A stretch of 15,269 nt of DNA, taken from positions 1 through 15,269 of the forward strand of contig CAJJZO010000020.1 in the NCBI GenBank assembly GCA_905197585.1, given 5' to 3'. Of this stretch, positions 1-7,000 are shown piece by piece. The notes beneath the pieces were generated by a model. That model saw only the letters and a program-made list of their open reading frames with translations. It searched no databases and was not told the origin of the DNA. Both the position numbers and the translations under genes were made by a program. Origin of the DNA: an uncultured Collinsella sp. (GTDB taxonomy: Bacteria > Actinomycetota > Coriobacteriia > Coriobacteriales > Coriobacteriaceae). Each line of letters starts with the position of its first letter. The stretch's first letter is position 1.

Positions 1-2
1 CC

Positions 3-992
3 ATGACCGACAGCGGCTCCGACGTGCTCGGCAAGCAGGTCACCATCGACACGCCGGTCGAGGAGCTTGCTGCCGCCGCGCGCGAGAAGGGCCTGGAGAT
101 CAAGCCCGAGTGGACTGCCGGCAAGATCATCGCCGAGATTTACGATGAGCTGGGCGAGGACACCATCGTCAACCCGACCTTCGTGTGCGATTACCCCATC
201 GAGGTCAGCCCGCTCGCTAAGCGTTTTGAGGACGACCCGCGTTTGACTCACCGCTTTGAGCTGGTCATCGCCGGCCACGAGTACGCCAACGCATTCTCCG
301 AGCTCAACGACCCGGTCGACCAGGCTGAGCGCTTTGCTGCCCAGATGGCCGAGAAGGCCGGCGGCGACGATGAGGCTATGGAGTATGACGAGGACTACGT
401 GCGCGCCCTCGAGTACGGTATGCCTCCCGCGGGCGGCATTGGCATTGGTATCGACCGCGTGGTCATGCTGCTTACTAACCAGGCTTCTATCCGCGACGTC
501 CTGCTGTTCCCGCACATGAAGCCCGAGAAGGGTTTCCAGTCCGGTGCCGCTGCCGCCAAGGCTGCAGAGGCCGGCAACGCCGCGAGCCCATTCGTTAAGT
601 CGCTTAAGCCCACGCTCGATTACTCCAAGATCGCCGTTGAGCCGCTGTTTGAGGAGTTCGTCGACTTTGATACCTTCTCCAAGAGCGATTTCCGCGCTGT
701 GAAGGTCAAGGCATGCGAGGCCGTCAAGAAGTCCAAGAAGCTGCTGAACTTTACGCTCGACGACGGTACCGGTACCGACCGCACCATCCTCTCCGGTATT
801 CACGCTTATTACGAGCCCGAGGACCTGGTTGGCAAGACCTTGCTCGCCATCACCAACCTGCCTCCGCGCAAGATGATGGGCATCCCCAGCTGCGGCATGC
901 TCATCAGTGCCATCCACGAGGAGGATGGTGAGGAGCGCCTCAACCTGATCCAGCTCGACGCCTCCATCCCCGCCGGCGCAAAGATGTACTAG
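3..992 (+). CDS. lysS: Lysyl-tRNA synthetase (class II), C-terminal part, fused to a Trbp111/EMAP-II-like tRNA-binding domain; 5' end outside window
   Basis: Charges tRNA-Lys with lysine in the cytoplasm. The fragment aligns by eye with the C-terminal third of class II Lys[13 protein letters not shown], then [23 protein letters not shown] (split here only by reading), [19 protein letters not shown], and class II motif 3 around residues 144-152 (GGIGIGIDR) followed by [11 protein letters not shown]. The reading frame is open to the left edge, so the ATG at position 3 is almost certainly an internal methionine and the gene starts upstream. Ordinary LysRS ends shortly after LLFPHMKP. Here a linker of about 50 residues leads into a second domain (about residues 227-329, [14 protein letters not shown] through [16 protein letters not shown]) of the OB-fold type found at the C-terminus of many MetRS proteins and as free Trbp111. 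It probably raises tRNA affinity. A hairpin follows the stop by only a few bases. Confidence 0.95.
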   Translation: MTDSGSDVLGKQVTIDTPVEELAAAAREKGLEIKPEWTAGKIIAEIYDELGEDTIVNPTFVCDYPIEVSPLAKRFEDDPRLTHRFELVIAGHEYANAFSELNDPVDQAERFAAQMAEKAGGDDEAMEYDEDYVRALEYGMPPAGGIGIGIDRVVMLLTNQASIRDVLLFPHMKPEKGFQSGAAAAKAAEAGNAASPFVKSLKPTLDYSKIAVEPLFEEFVDFDTFSKSDFRAVKVKACEAVKKSKKLLNFTLDDGTGTDRTILSGIHAYYEPEDLVGKTLLAITNLPPRKMMGIPSCGMLISAIHEEDGEERLNLIQLDASIPAGAKMY

Positions 993-994
993 GG

Positions 995-1024
995 GGTTAC
1001 GCGGGTTTACCAACCCGCGTAACC
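995..1024 (+). terminator. Hairpin after lysS, probable terminator without a good U-tract
   Basis: Perfect 13-bp inverted repeat: GGTTACGCGGGTT (995-1007) and AACCCGCGTAACC (1012-1024) around a TACC loop, beginning three bases after the lysS stop. The right arm is followed by AGTTGACG rather than a run of T, so classical intrinsic termination is uncertain. The hairpin may instead protect the 3' end or work with the larger structure that follows. Confidence 0.6.
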
Positions 1025-1039
1025 AGTTGACGCTGCAAG

Positions 1040-1136
1040 CCCGCCAGAGCGGCAATCTGCCTTTCAACTTCGGCGGCATGATCAAAAGATCAATGCCGCC
1101 TTGTTTCAAGGCACCTTGCTCGCTCTGGCGGGTTTT
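1040..1136 (+). repeat. Long imperfect inverted repeat (93-nt stem-loop) followed by TTTT
   Basis: The two halves fold back on each other along almost their whole length. CCCGCCAGAGCG (1040-1051) pairs with CGCTCTGGCGGG (1121-1132). GCAA (1052-1055) pairs with TTGC (1116-1119). TGCCTT (1058-1063) pairs with AAGGCA (1108-1113). CAA region 1066-1068 pairs with 1103-1105. GGCGGCAT (1072-1079) pairs with ATGCCGCC (1093-1100). GATC (1080-1083) pairs with GATC (1088-1091) around an AAAA loop. That is about 37 base pairs with few bulges, and TTTT (1133-1136) follows. It could be a back-up terminator for lysS, a palindromic mobile-repeat remnant (MITE or REP type), or a structured RNA. The sequence alone does not decide. 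Confidence 0.65.
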
Positions 1137-1313
1137 CGCTGTCGGTGCCATAGCATCGGCGTTGCCTTGGCCGTCAATAGTCATTGGGGGCGTTCTCAAA
1201 CGACTACCCAACGGCTATTGCACACATGGCTCGCATGACAGTCGTCTCTTTTATGTTTCCTTTAGCCGTCGCTGCCTAGGATGGGAGTTAGTCGGCAGGA
1301 AGGGAGCGTCTAT
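1137..1313 (+). other. Gene-free stretch upstream of the ThrE-family gene
   Basis: Together with the two preceding hairpins this completes a 321-base gap between lysS and the exporter gene. No convincing ORF or RNA gene is visible. A weak -10-like TAGGAT lies at 1277-1282 but has no good -35 partner, so no promoter is called. The ribosome-binding sequence AGGAAGGGAG begins near 1298. Confidence 0.4.
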
Positions 1314-2882
1314 ATGGACGACGCGAGCGAGCGTGCAATCGAAGAGGACATGCTCGATCAGTTCAACTACTTTGATGATGAGGACGAGGAGCTGATCGAT
1401 CGTCGCGAGCCGGCGTCGCTCGATGCCTTCGACCTTGTTGGTGAAGAGCCCGACGAGGACGAGGTCGAATCAGCAGAGCCCCCACGGTCTTCGCGCCTTG
1501 ACTCGCTGCTTTCGAGAGCCCCCATGCACCACGGCGTTCGTGCCGCCGCGCTCCATATGAAAACTGACTGGCACCAGATCGTGACGGCAGGCGATGAGCT
1601 TGCCGTCGATGCGCCGCTCACCGATAAATCATCCATCATCTGCCGCACCGGCATGCTTATGCTGGCAAGCGGAACGGGTGCCTGGCGCGTGCGCGATACC
1701 ATGAATCGTGTTGCCGCCGTACTCGGTGTCACCATCCACGTTGACTTAAGTCTTCTGTCGTTTGAGTGCACCTGCATCGAAGATGGCCACTGCTTTAACG
1801 AGGTTGTCAGCCTGCCCACAACGGGAGTCAATACCCATCGCATTTGGATGATGGAGAGCTTCTTAAAGGAAATCGAGACGTATGGGCGCCGGTTTACCGT
1901 GCACGAATACCACGAGATGCTCAAGACCGTTGAGAGTTCAAAACCCGATTACTCTCCCTGGCAACAGGGCCTTGCGGCAGCTTGTGCTTGCGGCGCCTTC
2001 GTCTTTTTGCTCGGCGGCGGCCCTATCGAGATGGCCTGCGCGTTTGTGGGCGCGGGTGTCGGCAACTTTGCCCGCTCCCATATTCTCAAGCAAGGCCTTG
2101 GTCAGTTCAGCGCGCTGACGACCGGCGTTGCGCTCGCTTGCGTTTCGTATCTGCTGGCATTGCTCGGCCTTGGCCAGGTCATACCGGGGGCAATGTCGCA
2201 CCAAGAAGGCTATATCGGCGCCATGCTCTTTGTGATTCCCGGCTTTCCGCTCATTACGGCGGGCCTCGACATCGCCAAGCTCGACATGCGAAGCGGTATC
2301 GAGCGCCTTTCATATGCCGTATCGATTATTGTGATGGCGACCCTCGTAGGTTGGATGGTTGCCGAGTGTGTTGGCCTGGCGCCGGACGACTTTGCCCCAC
2401 TGGGCCTTTCGCCGCTTGCCCTTACGCTCCTGCGCGTGGTGATGAGCTTCGTTGGCGTATTCGGCTTCTCGGTGATGTTCAACAGCCCGGTAAAGATGGC
2501 CGCGGCAGCTGGGTTGATCGGCGCCGTGTCCAATACCCTGCGTCTGACCCTTGTCGATGCGCCGACGATGATTCCCTTCCTGGGCCTCAGCACGGGAATG
2601 CCTCCCGAGGCAGCAGCGTTTATCGGCGCGCTGGTATCGGGTCTGCTGGCAAGCTTGGCCGAAGTCAAGCTCACCTACCCGCGCATCGCCCTCACGGTGC
2701 CTTCGATTGTCATTATGGTGCCGGGCTTGTATCTGTATCGCTCGATGTATTACATGTGCACCTTCGACACGGTCAATATGCTCGGCTGGTTTGTGCGCGC
2801 AGTGCTCATCGTAGCGTTTCTGCCCGTTGGACTGGGTGTGGCGCGTACGCTCACCGACCCTCGCTGGCGCCACACCAGCTAA
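1314..2882 (+). CDS. Threonine/serine exporter family (ThrE-type) membrane protein
   Basis: Predicted inner-membrane exporter of threonine/serine or related small metabolites, 522 residues. The ATG at 1314 is preferred over the in-frame ATG at 1281 because AGGAAGGGAG sits about 8 bases before it. Three regions are visible. Residues 1 to about 60 are strikingly acidic (runs such as FDDEDEELID and GEEPDEDEVE). Residues about 79-212 match the soluble ThrE/DUF1212 domain (ALHMKTDW, GTGAWRVRDTMNRVAAVLGV, FECTCIEDG). Residues about 216-522 hold roughly ten hydrophobic helices, including FVIPGFPLITAGLDI and a second ThrE_2-like half (FGFSVMFNSP, MVPGLYLYRSMYYM). Length and layout agree with Corynebacterium glutamicum ThrE-type one-chain exporters. 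It appears to be a single-gene unit. Substrate is inferred from family only; related proteins may move dicarboxylates. Confidence 0.88.
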   Translation: MDDASERAIEEDMLDQFNYFDDEDEELIDRREPASLDAFDLVGEEPDEDEVESAEPPRSSRLDSLLSRAPMHHGVRAAALHMKTDWHQIVTAGDELAVDAPLTDKSSIICRTGMLMLASGTGAWRVRDTMNRVAAVLGVTIHVDLSLLSFECTCIEDGHCFNEVVSLPTTGVNTHRIWMMESFLKEIETYGRRFTVHEYHEMLKTVESSKPDYSPWQQGLAAACACGAFVFLLGGGPIEMACAFVGAGVGNFARSHILKQGLGQFSALTTGVALACVSYLLALLGLGQVIPGAMSHQEGYIGAMLFVIPGFPLITAGLDIAKLDMRSGIERLSYAVSIIVMATLVGWMVAECVGLAPDDFAPLGLSPLALTLLRVVMSFVGVFGFSVMFNSPVKMAAAAGLIGAVSNTLRLTLVDAPTMIPFLGLSTGMPPEAAAFIGALVSGLLASLAEVKLTYPRIALTVPSIVIMVPGLYLYRSMYYMCTFDTVNMLGWFVRAVLIVAFLPVGLGVARTLTDPRWRHTS

Positions 2883-2916
2883 TTGGTACAAGGGGGACAG
2901 GTTACTTTGCACCAAA

Positions 2917-2987
2917 TGAGTTGCGGTGAAATAGGGACTGAATTGCTGCTTAAAGGGTCAAAACAGTCCGTATTCCACCGCAACTTA
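2917..2987 (+). repeat. 24-nt inverted repeat, REP/MITE-like palindrome
   Basis: The left arm (2917-2940, beginning TGAGTTGCGGTG) and right arm (2964-2987, ending CACCGCAACTTA without its middle base difference) are reverse complements at 21 of 24 positions, around a 23-nt spacer. Just upstream, 2884-2912 carries a GGTACAAGGGGGACAGG stretch of the kind seen in REP-like intergenic repeats of Coriobacteriia (recalled from general knowledge, not searched). No long T-run follows, so it is not an obvious terminator, although it could still mark the 3' end of the exporter transcript. The 313-base gap 2883-3195 holds this element, then a predicted promoter, leader and terminator. No gene is seen. 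Confidence 0.5.
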
Positions 2988-3034
2988 TGGGGTCGGGGGA
3001 TTATCGGTGCCCTGCATCTTCATAAACTCAACGC

Positions 3035-3064
3035 TTACGAAGCGCATGCGTTTCGTGCTAGGCT
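3035..3064 (+). promoter_or_regulatory. Predicted promoter for the DUF2798 leader
   Basis: TTACGA (3035-3040), an 18-bp spacer, and an extended -10 TGC-TAGGCT (TG at 3056-3057, hexamer 3059-3064). The fit to a sigma-70-type consensus is partial, so this is tentative. Transcription would begin near 3070 and run directly into the hairpin at 3102. Confidence 0.35.
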
Positions 3065-3069
3065 GGTTC

Positions 3070-3154
3070 CACCACATAAGTAGTCGCAGACGCGCGTACC
3101 ACGGGCGGGCGAGATGAAGTTCCAACAGCTCCATCTTGCCCGCCCGTTTTTGTT
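3070..3154 (+). ncRNA. Candidate short leader RNA or sRNA ending in an intrinsic terminator
   Basis: If the predicted promoter works, the first product is an RNA of about 80 nt ending at the strong terminator, with the DUF2798 gene beginning only about 45 bases later. That is the arrangement of an attenuator leader or of a stand-alone small RNA. I recognise no known riboswitch consensus and no clear antiterminator pairing, so this is inference from layout only. Confidence 0.3.
3102..3154 (+). terminator. Strong intrinsic terminator upstream of the DUF2798 gene (possible attenuator)
   Basis: A 15-bp stem: CGGGCGGGCGAGATG (3102-3116) pairs with CATCTTGCCCGCCCG (3132-3146) with a single G-U wobble, a 15-nt loop, and TTTTTGTT immediately after. 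It is among the best-formed terminators in the window, yet it lies before a gene rather than after one. It may end the small leader RNA or regulate read-through into the gene that follows. Confidence 0.8.
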
Positions 3155-3195
3155 GCGTGGCGCCGCGGTACAACACAGAGAGGAATCTGCCCTTT

Positions 3196-3744
3196 ATACC
3201 TATCAACAAACGAGAGAGCCTGCTGTTCACCTTTATCATGTGCTTTTGCATGGTGCTCTGGATGAGCATCTACAACGTTGCCCTGCAGCACGGGGCCATC
3301 AACGGCGAGGTCGTTGCCACTGCGTGGCTCGGCTTCCCCGTTGCCTACATTTTTGCCATGTGCTGCGACTGGTTCGTCGCCAGCCCGCTCGCCAAGGGTT
3401 TCGCCTTTAAGTACTTGGTCACGCCGGGCAAGAGCTCGCCACTTGCCATGACGCTCGCCGTCAGCTCCTGCATGGTCGTTCCCATGGTCATCATCATGTC
3501 GCTGTACGGTGCCTGTGAGGGTCTGACGCACATGCCCGGCGGCATCCTTGCGAACCTGTATTCCGTGCCCGCGATCTGGATGATCAACATCCCGCATAAT
3601 TTTGTGATGGCGCTGCCGTGGAACCTTTTGGTAGCCGGTCCGATTTCCCGCTTCGTCTTCCGTCGCGCCTTCCCTGTGGGGACGGTTTTCGAGGAGGAGC
3701 ATGCCGAGCTCTTGGAGCAGGCTATGGCTCCTGAGTGCGAGTAG
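3196..3744 (+). CDS. DUF2798 family four-helix membrane protein
   Basis: Small membrane protein of unknown function. It contains two copies of the DUF2798 unit. The first runs from IMCFCMVLWMSIYN to DWFVASPLAKGFAFK. The second runs from SSCMVVPMVIIMSLYGA through NFVMALPWNLLVAGPISRF. Each copy has two hydrophobic helices, four in total, and the chain ends in an acidic tail. Family members usually begin like MPxNKKE followed by the first helix. Here the matching position is an ATA codon at 3196 (IPINKRESLLFTF), with AGAGGA about 12 bases upstream. In-frame alternatives are ATG at 3238 (which cuts into helix 1), GTG at 3157, and TTG at 3136 inside the terminator stem. The start is therefore uncertain; 3196 is chosen on family alignment from memory. 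No partner gene in the window suggests a function. Confidence 0.82.
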   Translation: MPINKRESLLFTFIMCFCMVLWMSIYNVALQHGAINGEVVATAWLGFPVAYIFAMCCDWFVASPLAKGFAFKYLVTPGKSSPLAMTLAVSSCMVVPMVIIMSLYGACEGLTHMPGGILANLYSVPAIWMINIPHNFVMALPWNLLVAGPISRFVFRRAFPVGTVFEEEHAELLEQAMAPECE

Positions 3745-3746
3745 CT

Positions 3747-3798
3747 CGCTTAGGGATCTGCTGAGCGCGGGCGACTTGCTTGGTTGGAGCCCTAAGCG
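3747..3798 (+). other. 9-bp inverted repeat just after the DUF2798 stop
   Basis: CGCTTAGGG (3747-3755) and CCCTAAGCG (3790-3798) are perfect reverse complements around a 34-nt loop, starting three bases after the stop codon. There is no following T-run. It may be a 3'-UTR structure, with the actual transcript end at the terminator at 3911-3943. The rest of the gap to 4026 contains that terminator and the palindromic operator, and no gene. Confidence 0.35.
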
Positions 3799-3888
3799 TG
3801 GATAGCTCTCTCGGCGACATCGCGGGCGTGAGCGGTGCGCATGACCGGAGGGCCCGTGCTGCTCCGTTGCCCGACGTGCTAGCGCGCA

Positions 3889-3901
3889 GAACAATCTGTT
3901 G
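3889..3901 (+). promoter_or_regulatory. Possible second, weaker TetR half-matching site
   Basis: The 13-mer GAACAATCTGTTG matches the central 13 bases of the palindrome at 3956-3976 at 11 positions when aligned on their centres (3895 and 3966, 71 bp apart). Its own symmetry is only AACA-atc-TGTT. It could be an auxiliary operator or chance similarity. Confidence 0.3.
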
Positions 3902-3910
3902 GTGCATTCG

Positions 3911-3943
3911 GCGGCTGCTGAAGCGTTTCGGCAGCCGCTTTTT
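3911..3943 (+). terminator. Intrinsic terminator
   Basis: GCGGCTGCTGAA (3911-3922) pairs with TTCGGCAGCCGC (3927-3938) as a 12-bp stem with one G-U wobble and a GCGT loop, followed by TTTTT (3939-3943). It closes the upstream transcript and insulates the palindromic operator that begins 13 bases later. Confidence 0.85.
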
Positions 3944-3955
3944 ATACGGAGTTTA

Positions 3956-3976
3956 AATACAACAGTCTGTTGTATT
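3956..3976 (+). promoter_or_regulatory. Perfect 21-bp palindrome, predicted TetR operator
   Basis: AATACAACAG (3956-3965), central T (3966), CTGTTGTATT (3967-3976): an odd-length perfect palindrome with no mismatch. It lies 50 bp before the start of the fusion gene and about where a -35 would be for a -10-like TATATC at 3988-3993. This size and symmetry are typical of operators for TetR dimers. A TetR gene is the next gene after the fusion and overlaps it, so autoregulated repression of the pair is the simplest reading. The downstream ribosome-binding sequence is GACGGAG, four bases before the ATG. Confidence 0.75.
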
Positions 3977-4025
3977 ACGTAGAGTGGTATATCTCTAGCG
4001 GGAAAAATGCGAGAGACGGAGCATT

Positions 4026-7000
4026 ATGGCGTTGCTAGTAGGACTGGACGTAGGGTCGACGACGACCAAAGTTTACGCGATGCACGAGGATATGACCGAG
4101 GCGTGGTGGGGATATCGCCGCCACGGGGCGTGTCAGACAGCGAGCGTGCGCGCCATGCTCGGCGAGCTCGCCGAGCGCTTTCCCCATGAGTCACTGCGCG
4201 TTGCGGTGACCGGCTCGGGTGCGCGCGATATCGCGACCGCACTGGGCGCCTCGTACGTTCAGGAGGTGGTCGCCAACGCGCTCGCGATCAGCAGGTTCTA
4301 TCCGCAGACGCGCTGCGCCATCGAGCTGGGCGGCCAAGACGCCAAGATGATTTTCTTCCGCACCAACGATAAGGGAGACATCGAGGTTGCCGACATGCGC
4401 ATGAACGGCTCGTGCGCAGGCGGTACCGGTGCATTTATCGACGAGATGGCAAAGCTCATGGGGGTCGGCACCGAATCGGGCGAGTTCGAGCAGCTCGCAA
4501 GCCGGGGAACGACCGTCCACGAGGTCTCGGGCCGCTGCGGCGTGTACGCAAAGACCGATATCCAGCCGCTGCTCAACGAGGGCATTCCTACCACCGACCT
4601 GGCGCTTTCGGCGCTTCACGCGGTCGCCCGCCAAACGATCGGCGGTCTGGCCCAGGGTATCGACATCGAGCCGCCGGTAATCTTCGAGGGCGGTACGCTC
4701 GCCTACAACCCCACACTGGTCCGCGTGTTCCGGGAGCAACTGAATCTATCGGACGATCAGGTTATCGTCCCGCGCGATCCGCAGATCATGGTCGCGCGCG
4801 GTGCCGCCCTGTCGCTGACCGACATGTTCGCATCGTCCCAACCGATCGACCTTCCCGACGCTTTTGTCCGGCTGGATAAGCTCGAGACGGTCGCGCCCGC
4901 AAGCGGGGAGGGACGTCTTGCCCAGCCCTTTTTTGCCACACCTGCCGAGCAGGCGGATTTTACGGCACGCCATGGCAAAGAGACGCCGGCAAAGGGTCCG
5001 GATGCGTATGCGCCCGGAGAGACGGTGCGTGTGGCGCTCGGTATCGATTCGGGGAGCACGACGACCAAGTTCGCCCTGGTCGATGAGGCGGGTGAGCTTG
5101 TCGATTCGTTCTACGCGTCTAATAACGGCAGACCGCTCGACGTCGCCCAACAGGGTCTTGTCAGCTTGAAGAACCGCTGGGAGACAGCGGGAGTCACGCT
5201 TGCGATCGATGCCGTGGGCACCACGGGGTACGGCGAGGAGCTTTTCGCGCGCGCGTTCCACGCCGACTACCATACGGTCGAGACGGTCGCGCACGCCCGC
5301 GCCGCGTGCGCATGCGTTCCCGATGCGACCTTCGTGCTCGACATCGGCGGACAGGATATGAAGGCCATCTGGCTCAACCACGGCGTGCTGACCGATATCG
5401 TCGTCAACGAGGCGTGCTCTGCGGGCTGCGGCTCGTTCCTCGAGGGTTTTGCCAAAAACCTCGGAATAGCCGTTGAGGATATCGCGACCGAGGCATTTTC
5501 GTCCAAAGCCCCCGCCGTTCTCGGCAGCCGCTGCACGGTGTTCATGAACAGCAGCGTCGTTTCCGAGCAGCGGCGCGGTAAGGGTCCGGGCGACATCATG
5601 GCCGGTCTCTGCCGTTCGATTATCGAGAACGTGTTCACCAAGGTCATTCGCGTTTCAAATCTCAACCGTCTGGGCGACAAAGTCGTCGTCCAGGGTGGCA
5701 CGTTCCGAAACGACGCGGTGCTGCGCGCATTCGAGCAGTATCTGGGCAAACCCGTCACGCGTGCGCCCCACCCGGGGCTGATGGGCGCTATCGGTATCGC
5801 CCTGCTCGCGCGCGAGGAATGCCGCAAGGGCGACGCCGGCACGTCGTTTATCGGGCTCGATGCCGTGGAGCGCTTCGAGCATCGCGAGTTCGGCGGCGTT
5901 ACCTGCCGTCGGTGCAACAACCGCTGCCAGCGCGCGGTCGTGGCATTTGGCGACGGCTCGCTTTACGTCACGGGCAATCGCTGCCCGCGCGGCGGCGCCA
6001 TCTCATGGGATGAGCTCGTGCGCGAGGTTCCCGCGGCGGAGGAGCTGCGTCCGCAGGGTGCTTGCGAGGCACAGGCACCCGGCACGGGGCGCGACCGGAC
6101 CGCGGCTGCCCCCAATCTCTTTGTCGACCGCGAGAAGCTGCTGTTCGAGTCGTGCCCCACGGTTCCCGTCAGCGGGGGGCGCGATGTCACGATCGGCATT
6201 CCCCGTGTGCTCGAGTTCTGGGACACCATGCCGTTCTGGTCGACGTTCTTCAGCACGCTCGGCTTTAAGGTGCGCGTCTCGGGACGCAGCACCAAGGCGA
6301 TGTACGAGCGCGGTCTGGCGCACGTCACATCCGACACCGTGTGCTTCCCGGCCAAGCTCGTCCACGGGCACATCCGCAATCTCGTCGACGCCGGCGTCGA
6401 CCGCATCTTCATGCCCATCATCACGACGGTGCCCACCGAAAACACCGCCTCTACCAGCGAGTGGATGTGCGCCGTCGTAAAGGGATACCCCTACGTGATG
6501 CGCAATTCCGATAACCCGGAGGAGCGTTTCGGCGTTCCGTTCGATACGCCGCTGTTCCACTGGTACGACGAGGGCGACCGAAACCGCCAGCTCAAGGCGT
6601 GGTGCAAGGAGACCTTCGATATCGATGCCGACCTGGTTGCCAAGGCGACCGAGCAGGCGGACCGCGCGCAGGAGACGTTTGAGAACCAGCTGCAGCTGCG
6701 CGGCAGGCAGGTGCTCGAGAACGTGCACGAGGACGGCGGCTACGCGGTGGTGATCGCTTCGCGCCCGTACCACAACGACCCGCTGGTCAACCACGGGCTG
6801 CCCAAGCTCTTCTCTGAGCGCGGCATCCCCGTGCTGACGCCCGATGCGGTGCCGGGGGTCTGCAACGTCGATCTTTCCAACAGCCGCATCGACATCGTGA
6901 ACAACTACCATGCGCGCATGCTGTCGTGCGCGGTCATCGTCGCATCGACGCCCGAGCTCGAGCTCGTGCAGATGGGCAGCTTCGGCTGCGGCCACGATGC

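Noticed and set aside
3050..3080. tRNA 3'-end-like sequence (GGTTCCACCAC)
   Set aside because: It contains a CCA-like stretch but no T-loop consensus, acceptor stem or anticodon arm could be folded around it.
3745..3943. A roughly 200-nt structured non-coding RNA or known riboswitch
   Set aside because: Several short complementary segments are present, but no consensus of the cobalamin, T-box, SRP, 6S or RNase P classes was recognised; only the individual hairpins are reported.
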